This document shows positions 1 through 12,750 of a DNA stretch of 64,000 nucleotides, in pieces (the first letter of the stretch is position 1; every line of letters begins with the position of its first letter). Source of the stretch: Rhododendron vialii (lineage: Eukaryota > Streptophyta > Magnoliopsida > Ericales > Ericaceae). The stretch is taken from contig NC_080557.1 of NCBI RefSeq assembly GCF_030253575.1, forward strand, positions 39,911,001 through 39,975,000. The letters are read 5' to 3'. Below the pieces are notes generated by a model. The model was given only the letters and a program-made list of their open reading frames with translations, searched no databases and was not told the origin of the DNA. The position numbers were made by a program, and so were the translations under genes.

Positions 1-104
1 AACAAGTAATCGAGTCGTTGAAAGAGTGAGGAACAGTAAAAAATTGGTAGAAGTGAGAGTGGTGAAAAGTCAGAAATGGTATGGTAGTGAATGTGGACTT
101 TTAG

Positions 105-415
105 TGAGAGAGAGAGAGAATAAAGATTGAGTGAGATTTATAGAACGGCAGTCGACAAGTGTGTGTGTGTATATATATATATAAAGAGAGAGAGAGAGAG
201 AGCGCCTGATGAGAAGGAGGAGGAGGGAACTGCTACTTCGAGACTGGAGCCCGCATTTAATGCACGAGAGAGAGAGAGAGAGAGAGAGAGATATTTATGG
301 ATTAGCTGTTTGGGGGGTCAATGGTCAATGGGGGGGGGAGTACAGTGACAGAGAGAGAGGGGTTGAGTTGAGAGAGATGAGAGAGGACTGAGGGGAGACA
401 GAGAGAGAGAGAGAT
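105..415. repeat. GA/TA/GT microsatellite cluster
   Basis: Several runs of GA dinucleotides (about 107-119, 184-202, 266-291, 351-362, 399-415) are interleaved with a short GT then TA run at 160-182. The open frames here are low-complexity Arg-Glu or Ser-Leu runs produced by the repeat, so I do not call them genes. GA tracts of this kind are common in plant 5' UTRs and promoters, but no adjacent gene is evident. Confidence 0.9.
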
Positions 416-475
416 GGGTATTGGTTTTTGAAATATGGACACTTTGAGGAGATGAAAGAGACTGGAGAGATGTGG

Positions 476-692
476 GAGAAATTTTCCGGTGCCGGGTGTG
501 CAAGGGCCACGTGGTGCCGAGCACTATTTCGGCGTTCCAAACGCATTTTGAACGGTCTAGATCTGTTTGTACTTGAGGAAATATTTTGATAATTTTACAC
601 TAAAAATTACTCAAACAAATCTGAACCGTCTAAACATAAATCGTGTTCGTCACCACGTGGCCATGCCCACCCGGCGCTGAAAAAACTTCTCA
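476..692. mobile_element. 217-bp MITE with long inverted repeats, Mutator-type
   Basis: The two ends are inverted repeats of about 45 bp. The left arm at 476-523 and the reverse complement of 645-692 share GCCGGGTG and GGCCACGTGGTG. A 9-bp direct repeat with one mismatch flanks the unit: GAGATGTGG at 467-475 and GAGACGTGG at 693-701. A 9-bp duplication suggests mobilisation by a Mutator transposase. Each arm contains the palindrome CCACGTGG, a perfect G-box core. No coding capacity is seen. Confidence 0.65.
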
Positions 693-2061
693 GAGACGTG
701 GGAAGAGGAAAAAAGGAAAGGGATGGACCTTTTTTCCTAATTTTCTGGCCTGTTTTTAACTTCATTCTGGTTTTTGTCTTTTGCAGGAGGCTCGCCTTCT
801 CCCTTGTGGAAGCACTTTTAAATGCGCTTTTAAATCTCTCCCAGCGAACCGTATCTATTGCTGGTCCAGCTCTAAACCAAGTTGCACTTTTGTTGATGAA
901 GCACGTTACGTTACGGACACTTCATTTGGCGACGGGTTTACCTTTTTCCCTGTGTTAATGCGGAATAGAATTTTCAAGTTCATAGATTTTTTTGTCAAAA
1001 CCTTCCAAAATTCTTTGTCCCTTTAGAACATTCACGTCTCACTCTTTAAACCTCGTCCTAAACTAACTTGAGAAGGAAATCCTTAAAAGAACTACTTTAT
1101 CAGGCTCCCTTAACTACTTCAACGATTTATCTATGCTAAAGTTTTTCCTAAAAAAATAAAGAGCCACTATTCACTCCAAGCTCTTATTATAATATTTGCT
1201 TCTTTTCTTCAACTCCTAAAAATCGCTTTTTGCACAAAAAAAAATTTTAAAATAAAACAAAGAACATTATAAGAAGTGAATATTTTAGTAGAATAGATGT
1301 ATAATACTCCATAGAGTTGGATGTAATGAACATTTTAAAGGTAGTTTGGCTTTTAAGTGTAATTTAGTCCACAGGATTAGACAAGTGGGCATGAGAAAGT
1401 AAATAAGCACATATCATCCATGAGATCGAATGTTCGAATCTCACAAACGCCAAACACTCCAAACCTTGGAACCACTGGAAGGTTTATCCAATCGTAAACT
1501 TCAAAGGACCCGGAATTAGTCAAAGTATACGCAAGGAAACCTAGACTTTCAATTATAAAAGAAAAAGAAATTCAAAGCATGTATTAGGTTTAGGGCTGCA
1601 TTCTCCCAACCTCATCCCTCCAAACTATTTTGCACCTAGAAAGATAAAACTCCATTATATCAACACCTAATTCAAAAGGTTAAAAATTCAATGTTTTGAT
1701 GATACAAAATGGAGCTGTAAAATAGGACAGCGCAACTGAATACATACACTCGCCAAGTACGATGTAGAGGAACATATGTGGGGATTACAGATTTACGCAA
1801 AACTTTAGGGGTCAATGTTGTTCACCATCATAGCAACTATTAACACTGACATTGACCCCGGATTAGTCGATGTGCGCGTAAGCTGGCTCGGACACATTAA
1901 CACTAGCTCAGACAATAACAAACCTTGACAATAACATGACATAACATCCAAGTCAACTAACTAGAGTTTCATAATCTACAAACAGATGTCAAGAGAAACA
2001 ATAATAACAAGGACATTAGAAATCAGTCCATGACTTCAGAGTCTCTTGTCACGGATTAGGC
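693..2061. other. Intergenic stretch with SINE-like sequence
   Basis: No gene is supported here. A short frame at 698-958 is not conserved in any way I recognise. The stretch holds the SINE-like unit at about 1370-1573 and a second, partial relative at 1857-1895. The rest is AT-rich sequence downstream of the shugoshin gene, which ends at 2062. Confidence 0.6.
1370..1573 (+). mobile_element. tRNA-derived SINE-like element
   Basis: A B-box-like core (TGTTCGAATCTC, 1431-1442) is followed by a body containing CCGGAATTAGTC (1510-1521) and an A-rich tail ending AAAAGAAAAAG. A related tail fragment with GGATTAGTCGATGTGCGC lies at 1859-1876, so the family is repeated locally. The 5' boundary is uncertain and I saw no clean target-site duplication. 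Confidence 0.5.
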
Positions 2062-3923
2062 TCATTCTGATCTCCGCATTTTGATATTACGAGGAACTTC
2101 CTTGTAGGACTGAACCTTCTCTGCTGCTCTCCGCACTGGTCTGCCAAGAGAAGTTCTTCGAGATTCTCGAGCTTCAAATATTGGCTCACAATTTTCGTCG
2201 TTCTCTCCTTTTTTTACAGATGAACGTGGTGGAACTAGAAATTTAGCAACTTCTATCTCGAACAAGTTATCTGTGGGTTCGTGTGGTTGGGAAATAAACC
2301 TAGCAGATTGCCTTCTCAAACATCGTCTGAACAAAAACAAGTGACGGCTACTCACATTGAGATTCATTGGAAAATTATCACGAACAAAGTAAACGTACAC
2401 TTGCTAACGTTGCATGCTTTTTTGGAAAATACAGAAGATCATAAACAATTCTGAGGTTTTAGATATGGCATACCCAAAAATAGGCTTACCTTTTGCTTTC
2501 AGACGCCTCTTTTTCAGCAACTTGTTGAGATGTGGTGGTTGAAGGGCCCATAGCTGCAAGAATAAAATGATATGCTTTGATTAACTGGATGGACTACATA
2601 GAAAAAACAGCAACTGTTCATATCGCATATCTAGGATCCAGAATTACATTGACTTCTAGTTGGGCGTCTTTTGGGGCCTTTACAAAGTTTAGTATTATCA
2701 TCAGCTTTATGTTCGCCTGCTACCTCGTCTACTTCCTTTGACCCAACATAGCATAACAAAGGGTTAGAGACAGAAATGAGAATAAATCTAGCAAAATAAC
2801 AGATAAAACTGACAGAAGAATTCATCTCATTACCTGAGAGCAGTTCTTCTGACTGTTGTTCACCTGTGCTTTTCCCTGCATAATCAAGAGGGTATGAAGT
2901 TTATCAAACTGAATAATCTTGAAGTTCATCTCTTCTAATATACAGCCATTACAGTTCAGTAGCTCAGAGAAAGGCATGCTAATACGCAGTAAAAGTGTCT
3001 GCATGGGATTCTTTTTTTCCCCATTGTGCTCAATGAGTAGAGTACAAGCTCAAACAGCTAAATATCAAGTAATATTGTAGTGCTACTAGGACAAAAAAAC
3101 AATCAACATTCAATACACGAACACGCAAACACAAAGACAAAGAATTTACATGGTTCCGCAAGTATGGGGACATCCATGGAGGGGCAGCGGTTGTATGGAG
3201 GATTACTAATAACTCTCACTCTCTCGGCCTCAGCAATGGTTTGCTGGTCAAGCTACAACCCAGATAGTTCAGCTTACAGGCCATTTGAAGTAGTGTTCTT
3301 TCCCACGCCAGACCAAGCTCCGATGTCTTGGAGGCTTGAGTGGCCTGTGAACAGAGAGAAGAGGTTGGCCGTTTCCTTCAAGTTGTCTGGTGCTTGTGAA
3401 TAGGAGGATGGGAACCACAACCCCACCATGTCAATATATTTCCGTCGAAACTCTCGATGATAAGACCGCCTTAGAATGTTGATTAGATGATGAAAAAAGG
3501 AAGACAAGGATTACTTACCAAAAACAAAAGGAAGATGAGGATGAAAATTTTCTACAACTGTAGACTATGGAAGATCAAAGACTCTCCAAATTGGGAAAGG
3601 AAAATAGATAAGGTGGTAAAGTACATTCAGTAGCAGGATTTTCAAAACGCCTAATACTCCTAAGTAATCCCTCCAAAAAAAATTAAATGAACAGAGAGAA
3701 AACTGGGGAACACACACACATCCCCACCAAGTAGCATAGAAATGTCCTCAAAACTTTGATTACATCAACATGATACAGAGAGGTGAAATTCCAAGTAAGG
3801 AAGTAAAATCATTTGAAAAAGCACAAATCATTTGTGAATTGGTTACCAATAACGCATAAAACTTGGGGCAACATAAAATTCATGAGAAAGGAGCCAAGGT
3901 CTTGGTTCGTGAAAGCAATTGAG

Positions 3924-3971
<48 letters not shown>

Positions 3972-5286
3972 CTTACCAAGACCGATGGACTGGACTAGCA
4001 ATGTCAGGTTCCTGAATGAATCGGGTGTGTTCCTCTAATTAAAATAATTACTTTTTTTTTGAATTAAAGGTGATGTATTGTGAGAGAATGACATGACATG
4101 TCTCATAAAGCGGGAAATAAGTACTTAAATACAAGAACCTTAGCGAAACGGGGCATGCAAGTACTTGATATCTGGAGCTGTAGGAGGGCAAACAATATAC
4201 ATTTCCAAACTTTCTGTGGGAAAAAAAAATATGGTGTGATGATGTACATACAATCTTTGCTCATTGTGAGTATCCAATTCCATGTAAAGAATGAAAATGT
4301 CGAGCTAGTTTCCCACTAAAGGGTCTATTCAAAACCGGACCCAAATGGGCATGACATTGCACACAATTATGGCTCCTGTATATAGAGTGCCTTAAATGGC
4401 TAGTTTCAATGGCATGTCAAACTCCCGAATGTGCTAATCACTTAATTTTGCATTATCATAAGACATTGGACAATGAAAGCTAACCTCAAGTTCCAAATCC
4501 TTTGCTTTGATCACGGCATCCTTGCACACGATCTCATGCCGTAGTGCTTTTAACTGTTATGAGCATAGCAAATTTTGGTTAAGAGGAAAGCACAGCATAG
4601 GAGAGCTGACAATAGTGGATATAAAAACGGACATGAATTCCCAGTCCGATTCCATTAAACTTACCTTATCTTTACCTAAATTAAGCTCCTGAAAAATTGA
4701 TGGAACACAATCAGTTTCAGAAGAAAAAATTATGCATTGATCTCTAAGGAAGAATACAAATAAGGTTAAAGGTCAAACATACCGCTAGCATATGGCTATT
4801 GGATTGAGCAAGGTTCCAATTTTGCATCTGCATTTTCTGAAGACTAACTCGCATCTTCTGCAACTCTATCCCCGTGAATTCGATAATTTTACTGTTCAAC
4901 CAAAATACGGAACCTTAACACTTACCATGTCAATAACAAAAAGGCAGAAAAAAAGCGTAAGAACTCAAACCCAAAACCACAAAAGCATACTTCTTGTCTG
5001 CAATAAGTTTCGCCAGTGCAATATTTTCCTGGTCCAGAAATCCGAAACATGACACATCAGTAAAGCAAATATGACCATCACAAGAAAACCCACCACATGA
5101 AATCTGGAAAAGACCCAAATAAGATTATACCTTGACAAGATGATCAATGTGCTCCTTCTCCGAGGAATCGGTCGGTGAGAGCTTTTTATCGGGGAAAGGG
5201 GACTTGGGTTGTGGGATTGAGTTTGTAATATCTGATAGCCTCTTCCTTACTACACTCCCAATCCCAAAAGAAGACCTCTTCGCCAT
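2062..5286 (-). CDS. SGO: Shugoshin, centromeric cohesion protector
   Basis: Shugoshin recruits PP2A to centromeres and shields REC8/SCC1 cohesin from separase, mainly in meiosis I. The minus-strand exons I can join are 5286-5131, 5028-4991, 4891-4783, 4688-4665, 4553-4485, 2875-2834, 2735-2648, 2553-2490 and 2326-2062. All junctions are GT-AG and phases agree, giving 284 aa. The N-terminus begins MAKRSSFGIGSVVRKRL and runs into the family coiled coil (ENIALAKLIADKN, about residues 45-130). The C-terminus carries the hallmark basic SGO motif SLGRPVRRAAEKVQSYKE just before the stop. The start is the first ATG, matching plant shugoshins. Intron 5 is about 1.6 kb and contains a CT microsatellite; a further exon there cannot be excluded. 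Plants have SGO1 and SGO2 and I cannot tell which this is. Confidence 0.88.
3927..3969. repeat. CT microsatellite in shugoshin intron 5
   Basis: An uninterrupted CT run of about 21 units lies inside the large fifth intron of the shugoshin gene. On the sense (minus) strand it reads as a GA tract. Confidence 0.95.
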
Positions 5287-7664
5287 CCTTTCCCCTTTCA
5301 GCATTATACCCAGTAGCCCGACAAAACCCTAAGTAAACCCACAACCACCAAACTGGGAAATTGGCAAAAGACGCTCAGATAGAAACCCTAGAAATATGGG
5401 AGAAAGAAAATAATGTCTGCAAAGATACTAGTCAGAAAATTGCATACATGAACGGAGGAATACGAAAGCTAAAAGTTCAAGATTCAGAGAGTGAAAGATA
5501 TGAGTAAGCACAATGCGGGTAGTATTCAAGATAAATTATGTCAAAGCTCTCCAAAACAAGAAGATGCAGCCGAAATCTCTCTCTCTCTCTCTCTCTCTCT
5601 CGCATAATCTTTGATTTGGGGGAAAATTCTGCCAAATAGGAAACTTAACGGTAAAGTAGATTCGGCAGAGGTTCGGGAGTTCAACGGGTTACCGAAGCTG
5701 GGAAAAAGGCTGCGAAACGAAACCGAACCTGATTTTTGAATCTGAAGTCAGAACCCCACTGAAAGGGTCTGTTTGGCTGCTTGGATTCCATTCCCTTGTG
5801 GTGGAACTAATTTATCCCCAATAAGGTGATCGTAGTTCTTCTTCTTCTTTTTTTTGTGATCAGCAGGTGATCGTAGTTCTTGTTCGTTATTTTCTCGGGA
5901 AATTAGGATTATACCCAAAAACATATTTATAAGCTTTGGGAGCCAGTTTATCATTAGGACTGATTTGAATTCCTTTTCAGAAAATTCTCTCTCAATTTTT
6001 AGCATCTCTCAAAAACAATAGCAACGTGGTATTTGGATAGACCAAGCAAAATGTTACTCCATTATTTTAAAGGACTATGTACAACAAATTCTCTTTCACT
6101 CAACAAACTTCCAAAGAAGGGAAAGACTGAATCACACATGGAAAACGTAAATGGTTACATTATTAGTCTAAAAGTTGTACTAGGGTATTGTACTATTATT
6201 CCCTGACTTGTCTACTGTATAAATGGACAAGCACCTCATTGTAATGGGTATGTAAATTCGGAATACACTTGCTCATTCTCTCTCTTCAACCATCTCTTAC
6301 CTATACATTTTCACAAATAATAGGATAAAATCTTGGTTATTATTCTTTTATTCTATATTAATGGATTGCCCAAAACTATGCTACTACATAGTATCCTGTG
6401 ATGCCCGAAGAATCTGCAGAACAACCATTATTGAGGGTAACCAAAACAGAGGACATGATTAAAAAGGAGGATGTGCAATTTCATGAGATACTCTCTACTA
6501 CAGGAAAACGAAATGACATTCAGAAAGTAAGCAAGGATTTCCGTGTCACCCCCTCAACTTGTTACTACTTCTAATAGTGACACCACACTCCTGGTTTCCT
6601 AACACGTGCAACTTTGACGTTAACAATACTCAAATAAATACATCACCGGAACAGGAATATTAAGCACGCATCTTGGGAGTGAGCTATAGCCAACGGTAAG
6701 TAAGACAATACTTCTAGGGGGGGGGGGGGGGGAAACGATCTCGATGTGGAAGCACAGTATCTTTGGTAAAAAAAAAAAAAAAAATCCATGGAATGAAACT
6801 AGGTGGTACTATTACATTAAATAAATTCAGAACTATACATAAAGAGCAGCATAACTATGACCACATTCTCCAGAGTAAGGCATGCGTGCCTAAAACAGGA
6901 AGGGCATGCAAACCAAGAGTTATCATTTGCAACACAAAAATGACAGCAGCTCCTTTTACAATAATCGTAACACAAAACTCCACGAGCGTGAATTCCGTAC
7001 ACGACAAAAAGAAATCCACCGGACGCTTGGTCTGATGTTGGAGTTTGAACAGCTTTTTCCCCTTGAACTAACTACCCTGCAATCCTCAAATGTCTGGGTA
7101 ACCAATCAGATTTCATTTCGACATGTTAAAGAATTTTGTTGCAAAGAATTTGCTCCTGAACCATAAGAACGATTAAATGAGCCATTACTGTCAAACTACC
7201 AAGAAGTTGGCAAAATTATAGTACTTGTTTGACACTAATTGAACTATAAAGCTCAGTGAAGTAACTGGGTTTCATCAAGACGAAATACGTAAACTTGACT
7301 ATGTTTCGTGCAAATTATACACAAAACTTGCACAAGCAACTGCATTAACAGTCTGTTTGGATTGAAGCAATCAGTTAATAAAAGAAAGGATAATGTCTTC
7401 TCACCAAATCTCACCATGGCTGGTGAGAGACAAACTATACATTGTATATTTCTGTTATTTCTCATTATTTTTCACCTCTTTTATTTATCTAAACAAGTGA
7501 TAGGATTCTGGTTTCTAAACCAAAACCCTCCATCCAAACACAGAACAATTTCAACCAGGTTTTAAGTAAATGCAAAGCAACAGTAGCAGATTAGCAAGTT
7601 GATCAACCCAAGCCATTAGCATCCTACAAGGAGGATGTAACAGGTTAGGAGAACACGTACGTAC
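5287..7664. other. Intergenic: shugoshin promoter, CT tract, LTR-like piece
   Basis: A CT microsatellite at 5576-5602 lies about 300 bp upstream of the shugoshin ATG and is probably in its promoter or 5' UTR. About 6160-6345 reads like an LTR of a copia-type element (CTGTATAAATGG followed by TTGCTCATTCTCTCTC), but no partner LTR or coding part is visible. A G homopolymer (about 6717-6732) and an A homopolymer (about 6768-6783) follow. No gene is supported. Confidence 0.5.
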
Positions 7665-10600
7665 TCATTTGTTGTTGATTCCTTGCAGAAGATATGAAGC
7701 TTTACTACGGACCTGAAAGGGGAAATAGTTTCATAAATCCAATCACCAGAGTATGCAGTGATGAAAGGGGAGTCTAATTTCACACCTTTGATGCATAAGT
7801 CCTCAGATCCGTGCTGGTAATCTGGCAAGAACAGTGGCGTAGATAAACACCCCACAATTTGTGTATAACTGGCTTATCTTCGAGCGTAGGGTTATATAAA
7901 AGCCAGTTCTCGGTCAGAACTAAGTAAATATAGATCTTGAAGAGATCACAACTTTTGTCTTTTACATTAATCAAGTTAAGAAATCTCAGGATCTCCTCTG
8001 CATCAGTAGCCTGGGAAAGGAAAAGGCAAGACTTGTTACAGAAACAAAACACGTATACCACACTCCTGGTTTCCCAAAACTCTTTAAAAGGAGAGCAAAC
8101 TATGAAGCATTTGCATCATGCCTTAAGGCTTGTTTAAATGGAATTAACATCCATTGTATGCCAGCATGAGTCTCGCTTACATACAATCTTGAGGCGCCTC
8201 ATATGCTTCATAGATACCAGTGATATGTACAATCATAGATGACATATAAATTTTCCATCACTATTAGAGTCCATACCATTTACAAGTCTGCGACTCAATG
8301 ATCTTTAGGAAAGATGAAGTGTATGCCTTGTGGTCCCTCCTGTAGTCATGCTTTAACGTCGAAGTAAGTGCATTTAATCCCCTTGGCTGGGCTCCTACTT
8401 GAGTTTTTCTAGTAGACAAGCCCTAAGCATCGACTTCCTAAACCCAGTTTGTGAATTTACCACTTTCATTGGACCTCTGGGCCACACCCACTCTTTTATG
8501 GGCACTACACACCCACAATCATGTTTCGAAAAGTCCCAGCATTTCTAGGAGTACCTTACAGGGAGTCCTAAACACTAGAAATTTTGCACAACAAAATATC
8601 TAAAGCTTAAACTGTCATGCTTCATGCTCTCTAGCACCATATGGTATGGGCCCACATAACACGTGGTGCAGCTAGAACTCGAAGTTTAGACGAAAAATGT
8701 ATCATGAAAAGACTCATTTACAACAGCCAAATGAAATTACACCAGGACAACTACCAGGAAATTGGCAAATGTAAAAGATTCGCTACAGGATTTTAGTACA
8801 TACTAGCATATTCAGGCAGAAACTGAAGAAAGATATGGGCTACCTTGATATCCAAACAAGCTACAAGGATTCGGAAGGCCACTGCCTGCCTTAGTTGTTT
8901 GCTACGTGCATCAACTCCCGAAATGCTCTCCACAGCTCTCAAGCAGTTCATGTCCTTTGGTACTCTGTATTCACCATACTAATGAAGTTAGCGAAATTGG
9001 AGATTTCAAAGGGGGGAATTAGGATTCTGGAAGGCCTCAACCAAGTGAGATAAAAAGGTGGGGGACAAAAAGTGAACTCAGACAAGGGCTTCTCACACAA
9101 CAATTAACCCATGTGCACAACTCTATTGTTCAAGGCCAGATGCTGGTGTAGGAAAGTGTACATTTCAGAAGCTATGGACATGTCATGTTGTTAGCAATTG
9201 GCCACATTCAATCATGGTGGTCTAACAAGTGGATTGTCATAGTTTTCTTTTTTCTGTGCTTAGTGGCTGCCGTTGTTACTTTTCCAACTAAAACTCCAAA
9301 TCTGTACGACAATAGTGCACGAGAAATGATAAAACAACACAGGCATAACAGCTTGAATACCCGAATTATACCAAAATTAGGAGAAAACGTATGGGCTTCA
9401 AATTTTTACTGGAAAAATGAAAGCTAGGGAAATGGTGACATAATCAGTAGTATACATTGATTTGAAACATTAGTGCTAACCTGAAAGCGATAGATTTTGC
9501 TACTTCCTCAGAGCTGGTATTCCATTCATTGTCAGTGAAGAAACTAATAGCTGAAAGCATGCACTCATGTAAAATCACAGACAAGCCTAGAAGCTGCCGA
9601 TCTAAGAAAAGATAGATGAGCATAACAACCAACTCTTCTGCTTCTGAAGTTGAGATGATTGAATGTTTTCTGCAAAGATGCCAAGTATCAACATCCAGTG
9701 AACTCAAACTGTTCGTATCGTTCTCTAGAGTGCTAGATACAATGGTCACAGTAATGACCAAAGAAATGCACTTTTAGTCACAGCATTTTGTATCTCAAAT
9801 TTCAATTTACCAAGCAACAAACAGAAAAACACAGTGCCACAAACAAATATCACCAAAAACATGGCTCTGCTTGCACGTACCTTACTCGAAAACAAGCAGC
9901 TACATACATGATCCAAGCTCTAATATTTTGAGGTGGCCCCCCACAGTCAGAATCTAACACACAAGTTTAAGTAATTATGAGTAAACTACAAAGATGAAGG
10001 CTGACAGAGAACCAAGAGAATTTCTTGCAGACTGATTTGATATCTTTTCATAAAGCAAAACCAGAAGACCAGGAAACACTTAATAAATTACTGCATTAAA
10101 ACCAAGGTGCCTTATAATGATATTGCATAAACAACGTGAATGGGAGTAACACAAACCAAACTGCTAGGAAAAGACATCCAATTCATCCAGAAGCATGAAA
10201 TCTTCGTCTTTCCACCACACATAAAGCTACATCTAAGTTGGATCTTAATCCCTCAATCATAGCAACTCAAATTTAGTTTGCGACCAGAAGTACAACTGCA
10301 TACGGACCTATATGTCACACCTAAAGTCAATGCATATTTATCTTATTTATTTTATATGGCTGAGTAAGACAAACAGCAGCCAAGATGGCTGCAAGCTTCT
10401 TTTTCAAAATCACAAAGCAGCGATAATATGCAAATCATTATCGGATTCCCATTGCATTTTAACTAGCACATGTTTGCAGCTTCGCTTGAGAAACTACCAA
10501 CTGAAGATGACAAAGAGCTTACCAGCATTGACCATTTCCACGTCGGATGAAAACCTGGATGGAAAATCCGATCGAAAACCATAAATTTCAAGAGCTCTTT

Positions 10601-12750
10601 TTATTTCAGAATAGTTTGGTAACCAGTCAATTTTAATCTGCCAAAGAGCAACCATTGATGAATTATTACGCCACTTAAATTACGCAACAAAACTTGGCCT
10701 CAAATCATCCCAACTGAAATGGAGATCCAGATTACCTTGGCCTTAGGTGAGAGAATAGAAATCCAGAAGTCGCAAGCAGATGCACTAAGCACTTCCCGCA
10801 CTGAGTATAACACTAACACACCAGAAGAAAGAACTTGGTCAAACCACATACAATCTATGAAATGGAGGTGATTTTCGCAGAAGAAAAAAATACTCACTCA
10901 AATTATATGTCCATGTTGCTATGGATTTCTCCACATGACCACATGCATCAAGCAATTTCAAGAGCCATCCATTAACTAACAAGCTCTCAAGGAACGCTTC
11001 TCCTGCCATAACATACACAAGATTTGTTATTAAATATGAAATTCAATTAGGCCTTGAGATTCTAACTTGCTAGAATATGTTTAGAACACAACTGAAGTAG
11101 GTGCAAACAGCAAATTGGCATTTTCATGTAAAGGCATGATCGATACTAAATCAAATTCACAGTACAAAATAGATTACAACAGAAAAGACCTTTGTTAATG
11201 TCAAGTTCAACCAGTGAATTGAGCTCATTGTGCATGAAAGATTGCAAAAGCCCGCAGCCTCCAAGCTCATGAAACGCCAACTGCGGCAAAGTTTTCTGCA
11301 AATTACATGGAGAAACATATGTCATAATGTCCTACCAAAACTACCAATCTACAATCTCAGATTCTTATAAGTGTGAACTTCTGGTCCATAGACTACATGG
11401 TCTATACCTGGTTACCAAAAACTTGAAGACCCCACAAGCAGATCTCTTCCTCGCCACTTATTTGTCCCATCTAAAAGTACAAATTTGTGGTTATGGAACC
11501 AATGAGCAATACAAGAAATAAGTAAAGCAAGCAAAGGAAAGTCTGTGCCTCTTGTTGACATTTTTCAACACATTCAGACAGTTTGGCTTCTCTGATGTCG
11601 TCGTCCTCATCAGAAAAATAGTTTTTTTGAGCCTTTGCCTGTTTTGATTTCATCTCCTGCTTTTTATTTTCCTTCAAGTAATCATTCACAAGATCATCCA
11701 GGCCTATGACTTTCTTCCTGGAAAGTTGACACACCATGATATGAAGTTAGATGGTTCACAAAAAATAAGCACCATGGTATCTAAATTACACTTTATGGAC
11801 TCCAATCCATTGATTGAGAACTGTGAATTTTTACTTTAGGGTAGGCTATCATCAACACCCCTCGCATTTGTTAATCACCGATTTTATCTTCATTTTTTCC
11901 AAAAGCCCTCCAACTTTCATAATTAAGTCAATGCTGTCCAATCCTATTAGCACAGGTTAGTTTAAACTCACGCCTTAAAGTTAAAAAATAGCCTAAAAGC
12001 GAGATGCCAAGACACAAAGATGGACAGAGGAAACCCCTGCTAACTTAAATTAAACATCAGACTAAGGTTGACAGAATGAGTTGAGACTTGAGACTATTTT
12101 TGGCAAGTGACAACGAGTTTGACAAGATGGACTCAATTTCACAACTTTCAAAGCTTAAATTAATACACAACAACAAATGGTGGACAATATTGGAAGTTTG
12201 AAAGTCAAAATAGTAGCTAACCCATCTGCCCCATTTGAAATTTTTTTTTTTTTTTGACATTAAGATGGATCTCCTCTTGGATTCCTTAATGAAGGATTGT
12301 TTAAGTTTAGCGGAAATGCAGCCTGAGCACCTTATGTTTTACCTATTTTCCAGTGAGAATTTGCAACTTGGAGATTAGGGTTTCTCTCTGTGCAGTATCA
12401 CTGGTGTAGTTGTGTTACTTAGTTTTTCCCCCCAAAAAATGACCTACATACACTGATTGCAATGTTGTTTTGTTTTCTGGGAGTATTTCTGTTATCTAGT
12501 CTGTAGTTGAAACTCAAATGGACTTGTCACGGATTTCTAGGTATGTTATTCTTGTCACATAGATCAACTAAAATCACCATTTAGCGGAAACAAGTTAACT
12601 ACTGCCATTAACCTTGAGTTCATTCAGTTGAGCGTAAACGCACGTAGTAAGAAGCTAGGAAATCAAAAAACAAAACCTTCTTTTAGTAAGAGCGGGGGAC
12701 TTGAGAAGTCGGTCTTCTGACTCGAAATCGAGAGGATCGTCCGTGGCCAT
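7665..12750 (-). CDS. Conserved plant protein, possibly NSE5/ASAP1-like (SMC5/6)
   Basis: Twelve exons join in phase: 12750-12677, 11717-11549, 11470-11408, 11295-11190, 11002-10898, 10812-10736, 10637-10523, 9953-9881, 9669-9481, 8964-8844, 8010-7786 and 7712-7665. The product is 454 aa. The N-terminus is short and acidic (MATDDPLDFES), then a Lys-rich segment and a mostly helical body with phrases such as ICLWGLQVFGNQ, LFLDRQLLGL, FFTDNEW and KIYIYLVLTENW. The family is one I remember as single-copy and conserved across land plants. Its length and helical character fit the plant SMC5/6 subunit ASAP1 (NSE5-like), but I cannot confirm that. No signal peptide or membrane segment is seen. Exon 2 ends at GAG followed by GC rather than GT. 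The ATG is the first in frame and opens exon 1. Confidence 0.8.

Noticed and set aside
127-546. Overlapping open frames on both strands in the first 550 bp
   Set aside because: They are Arg-Glu and Ser-Leu runs produced by GA/CT microsatellites and have no non-repetitive coding sequence.
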